The notes: generated from the sequence alone by a model not told the origin. A DNA stretch of 64,000 nucleotides from an uncultured Bacteroidales bacterium (GCA_900316955.1 ONEX01000017.1:1-64000); one strand, 5' to 3'; shown: positions 51,912-60,139, numbered from the stretch's first letter. A program made the numbers and translations.

Positions 51912-53599
51912 TGCTCCGCTCGCTCCACGTCCGGAACTACGTACTGATCGACTCTCTGGAAATTGATTTTCCGGAGGGTCTCGTCATTATTACCGGACAG
52001 ACCGGAGCGGGCAAGTCCATCCTCCTGGGCGCCCTGGGCCTCGCCCTGGGCGGCAAGGCCGACGCCTCCCTCGTGGGAGCGCACGGGGACACGTGCGTCG
52101 TGGAGGCGGAGTTCTCCGTAGGAGAGATTCCGGGTCAAGCCCGGAATGACGAAGCTCTGCAGGCTTTGATGACGGAGAACGACCTGGATGGCGACACCCT
52201 CCTCATCCGCCGGACCCTGAACCGGACGGGGCGGTCGCGGAGCTTCGTCAACGACGAACCCGTGTCCCTGCCCGTCCTGCAGGCCCTTTCCGAGCACCTC
52301 ATCGACATCCATTCCCAGCACCAGACCCTCCGGCTCGGCGATCCCGCCTTCCGGATGTCCCTGCTGGACCACTATGCCGGGAACTATTCCCCCGTCATTC
52401 CCGGCTCGACCGGGAATCTCGCCGCCTGCCGGAAGGCCTGGAACGACCTCCAGGGCCTCCGGAAGGAGCTCGCCGAGGTAACGGACCGCCTGCGGCGGAT
52501 CGCCGCGGAAAAGGACTATAACGAGGCCCTGTTCGCCCGGCTGGACGAAGCGAAGCTCCGGGACGGCGAACTGGAGGAACTCGAAGCCGAGCAAAAGCAG
52601 CTCGCCCACGCGGAGGAGCTGAAGGAATACCTGAACGGCTGCGAGGACATCCTCGCCCCGGCGGACGACCGCGCCCCCCTCACGGCCCAGCTGAAGGAAG
52701 CGGAGAAGCAGGCGGCCCGCGCCGCCCGTTTCATCCCCGCCCTGGAGCCGCTCGTCGCGCGGATGGAATCGGCCCGGCTGGAGCTGGAGGACATCGCGGA
52801 CGAGCTGGAAAGCGCGAACGCGCGCATCGACGTGTCCCCCGACCGCCTGGAGCAGGTGGAGGACCGGATGTCCCTGCTGTACGACCTGATGAAAAAGCAC
52901 GGCGTACAGACGGTCGGCGACCTGATCGCCGAAAGGGACCGCCTCTCGGAGGCGCTGTTCGATTCCACGGCGCTGGAGCAGCGGCGCGTGGACCTGGAGA
53001 AAGCCCTGGGCAAGGCGGAGAAGGTCTATGCCGCAGCGGCGGATGCCCTGCACGACGCCCGCGCGAAAGCGTCGGAGGGCTTTGCCTCCGCCATCCTCGC
53101 TTCCCTCGCCTTCCTGGAACTGGACCACGCCGTGTTCACGGTGGAACTGGCCGAGGCCCCGGAAGGGCCGACGGGCCGGGACGCCGTCCGCTTCCTGTTC
53201 TCATCGACCGGAAAGGCTCCGCAGGACCTCTCGAAGGTGGCTTCCGGCGGTGAACTCTCCCGCATCATGCTCAGCCTCAAGGCGATGATGGCCCGCTACA
53301 CGGCCATGCCCGCCCTCATCTTCGACGAGATCGACGCCGGCGTGTCCGGCAGCGCCGCGGACCGGATGGGGCAGATGATCTGCCGGATGGGCGAGGACAT
53401 GCAGGTGTTCGCCATCACCCACCTCCCGCAGGTCGCCGCGAAGGGGAACGCCCATTACCTGGTATCCAAGGAGAACGACGTCACGGACATCCGGGCCCTC
53501 TCCCCGGAGGAGCGGGTGCAGGAAATCGCCCGCCTCCTGAGCGGGTCCGTCATCACGGACGCCGCCGTCGCCAACGCCCGGGCCCTGCTGGCGTTTTGA
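51911..53599 (+). CDS. recN: DNA repair ATPase RecN with two in-frame palindrome insertions
   Basis: SMC-like ATPase for double-strand-break repair, 562 residues. Walker A GQTGAGKSILLGAL (29-42), coiled-coil arms (about 170-390), signature KVASGGELSRIMLSLK and Walker B LIFDEIDAGVSG. Two 27-bp palindromes with opposite orientation lie inside the reading frame: 52124-52150 encodes IPGQARND (73-80) and 52394-52420 encodes VIPGSTGNL (162-170). Both sit at likely surface loops next to the ATPase core and keep the frame, so the gene appears functional. Same transcript as rpoZ. Confidence 0.95.
   Translation: MLRSLHVRNYVLIDSLEIDFPEGLVIITGQTGAGKSILLGALGLALGGKADASLVGAHGDTCVVEAEFSVGEIPGQARNDEALQALMTENDLDGDTLLIRRTLNRTGRSRSFVNDEPVSLPVLQALSEHLIDIHSQHQTLRLGDPAFRMSLLDHYAGNYSPVIPGSTGNLAACRKAWNDLQGLRKELAEVTDRLRRIAAEKDYNEALFARLDEAKLRDGELEELEAEQKQLAHAEELKEYLNGCEDILAPADDRAPLTAQLKEAEKQAARAARFIPALEPLVARMESARLELEDIADELESANARIDVSPDRLEQVEDRMSLLYDLMKKHGVQTVGDLIAERDRLSEALFDSTALEQRRVDLEKALGKAEKVYAAAADALHDARAKASEGFASAILASLAFLELDHAVFTVELAEAPEGPTGRDAVRFLFSSTGKAPQDLSKVASGGELSRIMLSLKAMMARYTAMPALIFDEIDAGVSGSAADRMGQMICRMGEDMQVFAITHLPQVAAKGNAHYLVSKENDVTDIRALSPEERVQEIARLLSGSVITDAAVANARALLAF
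52124..52150. repeat. 27-bp palindrome inside recN, copy 1
   Basis: GAGATTCC-GGGTCAAGCCC-GGAATGAC; its reverse complement starts GTCATTCC and ends GGAATCTC, like the intergenic repeats at 2318 and 15990. Confidence 0.8.
52394..52420. repeat. 27-bp palindrome inside recN, copy 2
   Basis: GTCATTCC-CGGCTCGACCG-GGAATCTC. It matches the reverse complement of copy 1 at 24 of 27 positions, and the two lie 243 bases apart in opposite orientation. Confidence 0.8.
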
Positions 53600-53625
53600 A
53601 TCTTTCCAAATTAATCCTATCTTTG
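53595..53625 (+). promoter_or_regulatory. Promoter of the Fur-family gene, next to its start codon
   Basis: -33 TTTG (53595-53598), 19-base spacer and -7 TATCTTTG (53618-53625): a full match to the Bacteroidota consensus. The -33 element overlaps the recN stop codon. Only seven bases lie between the -7 box and the ATG at 53633. Confidence 0.85.
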
Positions 53626-53632
53626 CATACCC

Positions 53633-54091
53633 ATGGCCACCCAGACGAATACCGCGATGCCTTCCCTGGACGAATTCCGCTCCAGGCTCAAGCGCCACAG
53701 CCTCAAGGCAACCCGCCAGCGGATGGAGGTGCACGAAGCGATGATGGCGCTCGGCCACGCCTCGGCGGACATGGTCACGGAAGAGATCGCCCGCCGGGGC
53801 ATCGTGAAGGTCACGGTGGCCTCGGTCTATAACATCCTGTCGCAGCTGGCGGACCTCAAGATCTACAGCCGCCGTCTCAGCAGCAACAACAAGATGTATT
53901 TCGACATCAACAGCTTCCGCCACATGCACCTGTACGACAAGGAGAACCACCGGTTCCGCGACATCTTCGACGACGAACTGGCCGAGCTCGTGCAGGCGCA
54001 CCTGAAGCGGCGCAAGTTCCGGGGATTCACCGTCGAGGACATCGACATCCAGCTCATCGCCCGGCCTACCCGCAAGTCCAAAACCGTATGA
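53633..54091 (+). CDS. Fur-family transcriptional regulator
   Basis: A 152-residue winged-helix protein of the Fur family. The recognition region reads LKATRQRMEVHEAMMALGHASADMV and VASVYNILSQLADL. The dimerisation half retains a His pair (RHMHLYDKENH), but the CxxC zinc motifs that follow in Fur and PerR are absent, and no Cys is visible in the protein. Metal sensing may therefore differ from classic Fur. It has a full promoter with almost no leader and overlaps the next gene by four bases (ATGA). Confidence 0.88.
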   Translation: MATQTNTAMPSLDEFRSRLKRHSLKATRQRMEVHEAMMALGHASADMVTEEIARRGIVKVTVASVYNILSQLADLKIYSRRLSSNNKMYFDINSFRHMHLYDKENHRFRDIFDDELAELVQAHLKRRKFRGFTVEDIDIQLIARPTRKSKTV

Positions 54092-54774
54092 AAAGACTGA
54101 TTCTCGTCCTCTGCTCCGTCCTCGTCCTCGCGGCCGGATGCAAGAAGCAGGACTCCTACACCTATTCCGGCATCGAGGCCGGCACCCTCGGCGGCGGCGT
54201 GTTCACGTCCGACAACGGCACGAAAATGACCGTCGCCGGCAACGAGGGGAAATACGACGTCTCCTCCACCCGCCGGGTGCTGATCTCCTACCAGACCCAG
54301 CCCTTCACGGATCCGGCCCATATCAGCATCGACCTCCTGGGCCTGCTGGACGCCGGCATCCTGCAGCCCGAACACGCCCGTTCCCTGCCGGCGGACCCCA
54401 GCGGCTCCCCGCTTGAGATCACGGACGCCTGGTTCAGCAGCGAATACCTGAATATCCTGGCCACTTTCGAGGGGAAAGACCCTGAAAAGCACACCTTCTC
54501 CGCCGCCTATACGGCCGACGAGAAAGGCCTCACCCTCAGGATCGGCCATGACGGCTCCCAGGACGAGACGACCGGGACCAAGCCCCTGAGCATCTTCCTG
54601 TGCGTTCCCATGTACGAGCCCGTCCTGTCCCTGGACCAGGCCGCCCAGGCCGCCGGACAGAAGCCAATCCGTCCGGTTCCCGTCCTTCTCCAATGGACCT
54701 CGTACACGATGGAGGGCGGCCCCCTGACCCTGCTGGAGAAGAAGGGTTCCTACCTTCCTCCGTCCGCAGACTGA
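54088..54774 (+). CDS. NigD-like lipoprotein
   Basis: A 228-residue lipoprotein (LAAGC, Cys18). DNGTKMTVAGNEGKYDVSST, RVLISYQTQ and ITDAWFSSEYLNILATFEG resemble the NigD-like proteins common in Bacteroidota, whose role is unclear. It is translationally coupled to the Fur-family gene, which suggests a surface protein controlled with the regulator. The family assignment is from remembered pattern only. Confidence 0.6.
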   Translation: MKRLILVLCSVLVLAAGCKKQDSYTYSGIEAGTLGGGVFTSDNGTKMTVAGNEGKYDVSSTRRVLISYQTQPFTDPAHISIDLLGLLDAGILQPEHARSLPADPSGSPLEITDAWFSSEYLNILATFEGKDPEKHTFSAAYTADEKGLTLRIGHDGSQDETTGTKPLSIFLCVPMYEPVLSLDQAAQAAGQKPIRPVPVLLQWTSYTMEGGPLTLLEKKGSYLPPSAD

Positions 54775-54814
54775 TTTTTTTGCGTCCATCCCTTGCAGGG
54801 AACGATTTTTTTCG

Positions 54815-54822
54815 TACCTTTG
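54815..54822 (+). promoter_or_regulatory. -7 box of tRNA-His
   Basis: TACCTTTG followed by GCAG, 14 bases before the tRNA-His 5' end. Confidence 0.7.
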
Positions 54823-54836
54823 CAGTCCATTACATG

Positions 54837-54909
54837 GTGGATGTAGTTCAGCTGGTAGAGCATCGGATTGTGGTTCCGAGTGTCGTGGGTTCGAGCCCCA
54901 TCATCCACC
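54837..54909 (+). tRNA. tRNA-His (GTG)
   Basis: Acceptor GTGGATG/CATCCAC, anticodon stem TCGGA/TCCGA around TTGTGGT giving anticodon GTG, and T-arm GGGTTCGAGCCCC. The discriminator is C and the base before the 5' end (54836) is G, matching the extra G-1:C73 pair unique to tRNA-His. CCA is not encoded. Confidence 0.95.
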
Positions 54910-54914
54910 CAGAA

Positions 54915-54947
54915 GCGCTCCCGGAGTTTTCCGGGGGCGTTTTTTTT
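54915..54947 (+). terminator. tRNA-His terminator
   Basis: GC-rich stem (CGCTCCCGGA with TCCGGGGGCG) with a GTTT loop, then eight T residues. The next promoter's -7 box begins four bases later. Confidence 0.88.
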
Positions 54948-54950
54948 CGC

Positions 54951-54958
54951 TATATTTG
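54951..54958 (+). promoter_or_regulatory. -7 box of the flavodoxin-fold gene
   Basis: TATATTTG followed by GCAG, 18 bases before the ATG at 54977. Confidence 0.7.
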
Positions 54959-54976
54959 CAGAAAAGATTGATTGCC

Positions 54977-55555
54977 ATGAAGAAACTGGTCGTGATCGAC
55001 GCGTGCATCCGGGGGGAGGAATCCCGGACGAGAAGGATTGCGGAGCCCATCCTCGAGGAGCTCGCCAAGCGGTATGAGATAACGAGGTTCGACCTCACGA
55101 AAATGCCCATGGAGCCGCTGACGTCCGAGACCTATGCGCAGCGGGCGGCGGGAATCGTCCCCGCCTGGGCCCTGGAGGCCGCCCGGACCATCGCCGAGGC
55201 GGACCGCCTCGTGGTCGCGGCGCCGTTCTGGGACATGAGCTTCCCGGCCGTGGTGAAGGTGTTTTTCGAGCACGTTTCCCTGTACGACGTCACCTTCATG
55301 GACAACGGCCGCACCTGCGTGGGCAAGTGCAAGTGCGAGAAGGTGATGTACATCACCACGCGCGGGATGAACATTCCCACTGGCGACGCTCGTGAGCAGG
55401 GATCCAGCTACCTGCACGCCCTGTCTGAGCTTTGGGACCTGGGCACGGTCCTGACCGTGGCCGCGTGGAACCTGGACTACGCGACGCCGGAGGAGCTGGA
55501 GGAAAAGATCGAGAATACCACCCGGTTCGGCCTGCGGTTGGCGGCATCCTTCTGA
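54977..55555 (+). CDS. NAD(P)H-dependent flavodoxin-fold oxidoreductase (AzoR-like)
   Basis: A 192-residue FMN-dependent NAD(P)H oxidoreductase. The phosphate-binding start LVVIDACIRGEESRTRR, the FMN loop AAPFWDMSFPAVVKVFFEHV and the later GKKC-like YITTRGMNI segment match the AzoR/MdaB group. It likely reduces quinones or azo compounds. Its stop overlaps the start of the esterase gene (TGATG), so the two are coupled. The start at 54977 is chosen over the ATG at 54956, which lies in the promoter. Confidence 0.8.
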   Translation: MKKLVVIDACIRGEESRTRRIAEPILEELAKRYEITRFDLTKMPMEPLTSETYAQRAAGIVPAWALEAARTIAEADRLVVAAPFWDMSFPAVVKVFFEHVSLYDVTFMDNGRTCVGKCKCEKVMYITTRGMNIPTGDAREQGSSYLHALSELWDLGTVLTVAAWNLDYATPEELEEKIENTTRFGLRLAASF

Positions 55556-56484
55556 TGATGAGCCTGTTCTGTCTGATCGTAGCCATGGTCCTTCCCTTCA
55601 CGACGCCCGCCTATCAAGTGAAGGTGGAGAAGGATGTTCCTTATGCCACCGCCCCGGGCTATTACACCCACGCCCCCATCGGGGACAAGAAAGCCACCCT
55701 CAAGCTGATGTTCCACTGCGGGATCCCGAAGCCCGTCACCCTGGAGATGGACATCTATGCGCCGGCCGGGGACGATCCTTCGGCCAGACGGCCGCTGCTG
55801 CTGATGATGCACGGCGGATCCTTTTTCATCGGCAACAAAAGCGAGCCCGGCCAGAAAGGATGGGGGCAGTATTTCGCCTCGCTGGGCTATGTGGCGGTTT
55901 CCATCGACTACCGGCTGGGGTTCCATGCGGTCAAGAAGGAGATCCGGCAAGCGGAATACCGGGCGCTGGAAGACGCCGACGCCGCCCTCGCATACCTGCT
56001 GGGACGGGAAGACCTCCGCATCGACCCGGACCGTGTGTTCCTGTGCGGGACGAGCGCCGGGGCCATGACGGCCCTGAACCTGGCCTTCCGGCTGTACGGG
56101 GACAAGCCGATGCAGGAAGTCAAGCGGCGGTTGCCCGCGGATTTCCGCATCCGGGCCGTCGCCAACCTCTGGGGCTCCGTCCACGACCTGTCGGTCCTGG
56201 AGAACGCACGGGTGCCCATCCTTTCCTTCCAGTCCGTCGCCGACCCGGTGATGCCGTACGACTACGGCTATCCCCTCGGATGGGCCGGGAAACTTTTTTC
56301 GGACCCGATGTACGGGACGCACGCCGTCTATGAAAAGGCCCTGGAGCTGGGTCTGCGGGCGGAACACCATCCCGTCCCGGAACCCCGGCACCGGATGCAT
56401 CTGGACGACGCGCTGAAGTATACGCCGCGTTTTTACGAAATCCGTGATGCGATGGCGGAATTTTTCGCAGGGGAAATGGAATAA
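55555..56484 (+). CDS. Exported alpha/beta-hydrolase, carboxylesterase-like
   Basis: A 309-residue serine hydrolase with an N-terminal hydrophobic signal (MMSLFCLIVAMVLPFTTPAY). The oxyanion motif is HGGSFF (86-91), the nucleophile elbow GTSAG has Ser167, an Asp candidate is in SVADPVMPYD and a His in EPRHRMH. YVAVSIDYRLGF fits carboxylesterases and acetyl-xylan-type esterases. The substrate is unknown. Coupled to the oxidoreductase gene by the TGATG overlap. Exported, so it likely acts in the periplasm or outside the cell. Confidence 0.82.
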   Translation: MMSLFCLIVAMVLPFTTPAYQVKVEKDVPYATAPGYYTHAPIGDKKATLKLMFHCGIPKPVTLEMDIYAPAGDDPSARRPLLLMMHGGSFFIGNKSEPGQKGWGQYFASLGYVAVSIDYRLGFHAVKKEIRQAEYRALEDADAALAYLLGREDLRIDPDRVFLCGTSAGAMTALNLAFRLYGDKPMQEVKRRLPADFRIRAVANLWGSVHDLSVLENARVPILSFQSVADPVMPYDYGYPLGWAGKLFSDPMYGTHAVYEKALELGLRAEHHPVPEPRHRMHLDDALKYTPRFYEIRDAMAEFFAGEME

Positions 56485-56489
56485 TTTCG

Positions 56490-56497
56490 TATATTTG
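56490..56497 (+). promoter_or_regulatory. -7 box of the carboxyltransferase gene
   Basis: TATATTTG followed by TGG, right after the esterase stop; leader of about 35 bases to 56533. Confidence 0.65.
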
Positions 56498-56532
56498 TGG
56501 ATTGAATAGACAAAACATCTGATATTTCTGAT

Positions 56533-58317
56533 ATGGCAAAACGTGAAATCAAGTTCTCCCTGGTTTACAGGGACATGTGGCAGAGTTCCGGCCGGTATCA
56601 ACCGCGCGTGGACCAGTTGGTACGGGTGGCTCCGGCCATCGTGGACATGGGTTGCTTCGACCGCGTGGAAACCAACGGCGGCGCCTTCGAGCAGGTGAAC
56701 CTGCTCTACGGCGAGAACCCGAACGTCTCCGTGCGCAAATGGACGGCTCCCCTTCGCAAGGCGGGCATCCAGACCCATATGCTGGAACGCGGCCTCAACG
56801 CCATCCGCATGTACCCCGTTCCGGCGGACGTCCGCGAACTGATGTTCAAGGTGAAGAAGGCGCAGGGCACCGACATCGCCCGCTCCTTCTGCGGCCTGAA
56901 CGACCACCGCAACCTCAAGCTCTCCATCGAGTACGCGAAGAAGGCGGGCATGGTTTCACAGGCTGCCCTGTCCATCACCCACTCCCCCGTCCACACGGTG
57001 GAATACTATCTGGGCGTGGTGGAAAAGCTGGTCGAATACGGCACTGACGAGATCTGCCTCAAGGACATGGCCGGCGTCGGCCGTCCGACGGAGATCGGCC
57101 AGATCGTGGCCGGCATCAAGAAGAACCATCCGCACATCAAGGTCCAGTACCACGGCCACACCGGCCCCGGCTTCTCCCCGGCTTCCATGCTGGAGGCGGC
57201 CCGCGCCGGCGCGGACTACCTGGACTGCGCCGTCGAACCCCTCTCCTGGGGCAAGGTCCATCCGGACGTGATCTCGATGCAGCAGATGATGAAGGCCGAC
57301 GGCTTCCTCGTGAAGGACATCAACATGGACGCCTACATGGAGGTCCGCCGCCTCACGCAGGAGTTCATCGACGACTTCCTGGGCTACTGGATCCTTCCGG
57401 CCAATTCCCAGATGTCCTCCCTGCTGGTGGGCTGCGGCCTGCCCGGCGGCATGATGGGTTCGATGATGGCCGACCTGCGTAACTTCCAGGGCGCCATCAA
57501 CGCCGCCCAGCGTTCCCACGGCCGTCCGGAGATGACCCTGGACACCCTGATGGTGAAGCTCTTCGAAGAGGTCGAATACGTATGGCCGCGCCTCGGCTAT
57601 CCGCCGCTCGTGACCCCGTTCAGCCAGTACGTGAAGAACATCGCGCTGATGAACCTGTTCAACATGCTCAACGACAAGCCGCGCTGGTCTTCCATCGACA
57701 AGGACGCCTGGGGCATGATCCTGGGCAAGATGGGCAAGCTGCCCGGCAAGCTGGATCCGGAGATCGTGGCCCTTGCGAAGGAAAAGGGCATGGAATTCTA
57801 CACCGGCAACCCGCAGGACATGTATCCCAACGAGCTCCCGAAGTTCCGTCAGATGATGAAGGAAGAAGGCTGGGACTGCGGCGAGGATGACGAGGAACTC
57901 CTGAACATGGCCATGTTCGAGCGCCAGTACCGCGACTACCGCAGCGGCATCGCCAAGGAGCGCTTCAACAAGGACCTGGCCGACCTGAAGGCCAAGGCCA
58001 ACGCGCCCATCGTGGTCACCCGTCCCGTCGTGGAGATGCCCAAGTTCTCCGTGGACGAGTACGTCGCCAAGTACCCGAAGGCCACCCCGGTGCAGGTTCC
58101 CGTCAAGGGCCAGCTCCTGTGGCAGGTCGATGTGGACGACGCCTCCGCCGCCCCGGCCGTGGGAACGGCTGTCAAGGCGGGCCAGGTGATCGGCCACGTA
58201 CAGGCCTGGTACGGCATGGAGGAGGTGGTCGCCGCCGTGGACGGCCGCATCGTCGCGGTCGTGGGCAAGCAGGGTGACAATGTCGCGAAGAACGAAATCG
58301 TCGCCTTCATCCAGTAA
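56533..58317 (+). CDS. Oxaloacetate/pyruvate carboxyltransferase with non-canonical biotinyl-like domain
   Basis: A 594-residue protein related to oxaloacetate decarboxylase alpha and pyruvate carboxylase subunit B. The carboxyltransferase TIM barrel (about 1-300) keeps the catalytic and metal features: YRDMWQSS (Asp), EICLKDMAGVG (Lys), and VQYHGHTGPGF with the HxH metal pair. A conserved helical domain follows (about 300-500), then a C-terminal biotinyl/lipoyl-like beta domain (about 520-594). There the AMKM box is replaced by AWYGM; Tyr560 stands where the biotinylated Lys should be. It may work with a separate biotin carrier, or not use biotin. It is monocistronic with its own promoter and terminator. 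Confidence 0.85.
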   Translation: MAKREIKFSLVYRDMWQSSGRYQPRVDQLVRVAPAIVDMGCFDRVETNGGAFEQVNLLYGENPNVSVRKWTAPLRKAGIQTHMLERGLNAIRMYPVPADVRELMFKVKKAQGTDIARSFCGLNDHRNLKLSIEYAKKAGMVSQAALSITHSPVHTVEYYLGVVEKLVEYGTDEICLKDMAGVGRPTEIGQIVAGIKKNHPHIKVQYHGHTGPGFSPASMLEAARAGADYLDCAVEPLSWGKVHPDVISMQQMMKADGFLVKDINMDAYMEVRRLTQEFIDDFLGYWILPANSQMSSLLVGCGLPGGMMGSMMADLRNFQGAINAAQRSHGRPEMTLDTLMVKLFEEVEYVWPRLGYPPLVTPFSQYVKNIALMNLFNMLNDKPRWSSIDKDAWGMILGKMGKLPGKLDPEIVALAKEKGMEFYTGNPQDMYPNELPKFRQMMKEEGWDCGEDDEELLNMAMFERQYRDYRSGIAKERFNKDLADLKAKANAPIVVTRPVVEMPKFSVDEYVAKYPKATPVQVPVKGQLLWQVDVDDASAAPAVGTAVKAGQVIGHVQAWYGMEEVVAAVDGRIVAVVGKQGDNVAKNEIVAFIQ

Positions 58318-58339
58318 GAAACCGATAAAATACATAGTG

Positions 58340-58375
58340 AAACAACACCTGTTTGCGAAAACGGGTGTTGTTTTT
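58340..58375 (+). terminator. Terminator of the carboxyltransferase gene
   Basis: A 15-bp stem (58340-58354 with 58359-58373, one G-T pair) around GCGA, ending in five T residues. Confidence 0.9.
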
Positions 58376-58388
58376 CGTTTTGGCGCCT

Positions 58389-58396
58389 TATCTTTG
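58389..58396 (+). promoter_or_regulatory. -7 box of radC, adjacent to the start codon
   Basis: TATCTTTG five bases before the radC ATG at 58402; TTG at 58368-58370 could be the -33 element. It predicts a leaderless mRNA. Confidence 0.65.
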
Positions 58397-58401
58397 GGGC
58401 C

Positions 58402-59088
58402 ATGAGACTGAAGGATTGGAATACGGAAGAGCGGCCCCGGGAGAAGCTTCTCCTCAAGGGGCCGGGCGCGCTGGGAAATGCGGAGTTGTTGGCGATATTC
58501 ATCGGGTCGGGCGTGCCGGGCGCGAACGCCGTGAGCGTGGCGCAGGAGCTGCTGTCGTCCGCCGGCGGACGGCTCTCCGAGCTGTGCCGGCGGCCGGCGA
58601 AGCAGCTGATGCGGCAGCGGGGCGTCGGGCAGGCGCGGGCCGTCGCCATCGCCGCCGCCCTGGAACTGGGGCGGCGGTACCTGGCGGAGGCCGCGGCCCG
58701 GCAGCCCACGGTGAACGGCCCGGAGGACGTGGTGGACATGATGCTGCCCATCCTGAAGGGACTGGACCACGAGGAATGCTGGGCGCTGTACCTCAACCGG
58801 GCCAACGTGGTCACCGGCAAGGAGAAACTCACCTCCGGCACGGCCGACTGCACGCTCATCGACAACAAGCAGATCCTGCGCCGGGTGCTGGACGAGCAGG
58901 CGAAAGCCGTCATCCTCGTCCACAACCACCCTTCGGGCTCTCCCCTCCCCGGAGAGTCCGACCTCAAGGCCACGCGGTCCCTGCAACTGGCGCTCAAGGC
59001 CTTCGACATCTCCCTCTTCGACCACGTCATCATCGCGGACGGCGCGTACTACTCATTCCAGGACGAAAGGGTTTGCAAATCGGAATAA
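58402..59088 (+). CDS. radC: RadC-family JAMM protein
   Basis: A 228-residue UPF0758/RadC protein. The C-terminal JAMM metalloprotease-like domain has VHNHPSGSPLPGESD with His174, His176 and Asp187 as the expected metal ligands, and the upstream Glu lies in the core fold. The N-terminal half (about 20-90) has a helix-hairpin-helix-like region (LLAIFIGSGVPG, MRQRGVGQARAVAI). The role in DNA repair is doubtful and the true substrate is unknown. It precedes upp with a separate promoter between. Confidence 0.95.
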   Translation: MRLKDWNTEERPREKLLLKGPGALGNAELLAIFIGSGVPGANAVSVAQELLSSAGGRLSELCRRPAKQLMRQRGVGQARAVAIAAALELGRRYLAEAAARQPTVNGPEDVVDMMLPILKGLDHEECWALYLNRANVVTGKEKLTSGTADCTLIDNKQILRRVLDEQAKAVILVHNHPSGSPLPGESDLKATRSLQLALKAFDISLFDHVIIADGAYYSFQDERVCKSE

Positions 59089-59093
59089 ATTCC

Positions 59094-59101
59094 TATATTT
59101 G
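59094..59101 (+). promoter_or_regulatory. -7 box of upp
   Basis: TATATTTG, with TTTG (59072-59075) 18 bases upstream as a -33 element; leader of about 27 bases to the ATG at 59128. Confidence 0.7.
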
Positions 59102-59127
59102 TATTTCGGATATTAATTCGAAACCCC

Positions 59128-59781
59128 ATGAAAGTCGTCAATCTCGGTGAGAACCCTTCCGTTCTCAACAATTTCATCGCAGAGATGCGGGATGCCACCA
59201 TCCAGAAAGACCGTCTCCGTTTCCGGACCAACCTCGAACGCGTCGGCGAAATCTTTGCCTATGAGATCTCCAAGGAACTCACTTACAGCGAGAAAGACGT
59301 CGCTACGCCCCTCGGCATCGCCCGCGTCGCGACCTGCGACACCGCCCTCGTGATCTCCACGATCCTCCGGGCCGGCCTGCCGCTCCAGAAGGGCGTCTTC
59401 AACTTCTTCGACCACGCCGAAACCGCCTTCCTTGCGGCCTTCCGCAAGTACGGCGCCGGCGACTACTTCGAGATCCGGGCGGACTACTGCACCACCCCGT
59501 CCCTCGAGGGCAAGACCCTCATCCTGGCCGACACGATGCTCGCCACCGGCTCCTCCATCGAGGTCGCCATCGACAAGCTCCGCCAGGAAGGCGGCGAGCC
59601 CATCGCCATCCACCTGGTCTGCCCCATCGCCAGCACCTACGCCGTGGACCATCTCTCCAAGATCTTCGGCGACGAAGTCACCCTCTGGGTCGCCGCCGTC
59701 GACGAAGAGCTCACCAGCCACAGCTACATCGTCCCCGGCCTCGGCGACGCCGGCGACCTCGCCTTCGGCGACAAACTCTGA
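59128..59781 (+). CDS. upp: Uracil phosphoribosyltransferase
   Basis: Pyrimidine salvage enzyme that makes UMP from uracil and PRPP; 217 residues. The PRPP loop is LILADTMLATGSS, with the uracil-binding end IVPGLGDAGDLAFGDKL. STILRAGLPLQKGVF is the conserved flexible region. Transcription ends at a 13-bp palindrome (59807-59840) that is also the first unit of the REP-like array. Confidence 0.96.
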   Translation: MKVVNLGENPSVLNNFIAEMRDATIQKDRLRFRTNLERVGEIFAYEISKELTYSEKDVATPLGIARVATCDTALVISTILRAGLPLQKGVFNFFDHAETAFLAAFRKYGAGDYFEIRADYCTTPSLEGKTLILADTMLATGSSIEVAIDKLRQEGGEPIAIHLVCPIASTYAVDHLSKIFGDEVTLWVAAVDEELTSHSYIVPGLGDAGDLAFGDKL

Positions 59782-59806
59782 GGCTCCTGCTCCCAAAACC
59801 CGTCCT

Positions 59807-59840
59807 AAAAGTGTAAAACACCCCGTTTTACACTTTTTTT
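59807..59840 (+). terminator. upp terminator and first REP-like palindrome
   Basis: AAAAGTGTAAAAC (59807-59819) pairs perfectly with GTTTTACACTTTT (59825-59837) around a five-base loop, followed by a T-run. It shares its sequence with the other palindromes of the array, so a repeat unit seems to serve as terminator. Confidence 0.85.
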
Positions 59841-59986
59841 TCTGCCCCCGCCCCCAAAAAGTGCAGATTGACCCGATTCGCACTTTTTCCTGTGCCGCTG
59901 GCTAAAATAAGGGTGAATCGACCCGTTTCACACTTATCTCCGCACTCTCGGCCAGAATAAGGGCAAGATAGACCGTCCTTATGGCC
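59807..59986. repeat. REP-like palindrome array, left flank
   Basis: Four related palindromes: 59807-59837, 59856-59888 (AAAAAGTGC/GCACTTTTT), 59907-59937 (ATAAGGGTGAA/TTCACACTTAT, one mismatch) and 59957-59982 (ATAAGG/CCTTAT inside flanking GGCC). GC-rich spacers of about 14-20 bases separate them. The region 59782-60164 has no gene. The stretch after the array up to 60164 is A-rich, with short repeats (AATCATAAG). Confidence 0.75.
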
Positions 59987-60131
59987 GATTGATCGGTCAA
60001 GGGGAGTATTCCGGGCTGAATTTTCCTCTAGCCAGCGATGAGAATCGTAAGAAAAGCGCAAAGAATCATAAGAATCATAAAAAACGTACTGAAACAACGT
60101 CCGAACCGCTTGCTGACCGGATTGAATTGCC

Positions 60132-60139
60132 TAAGTTTG
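60132..60139 (+). promoter_or_regulatory. Candidate -7 box of the RAYT gene
   Basis: TAAGTTTG fits TAnnTTTG and lies about 25 bases before the ATG at 60165. No good -33 element is visible. Confidence 0.4.
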
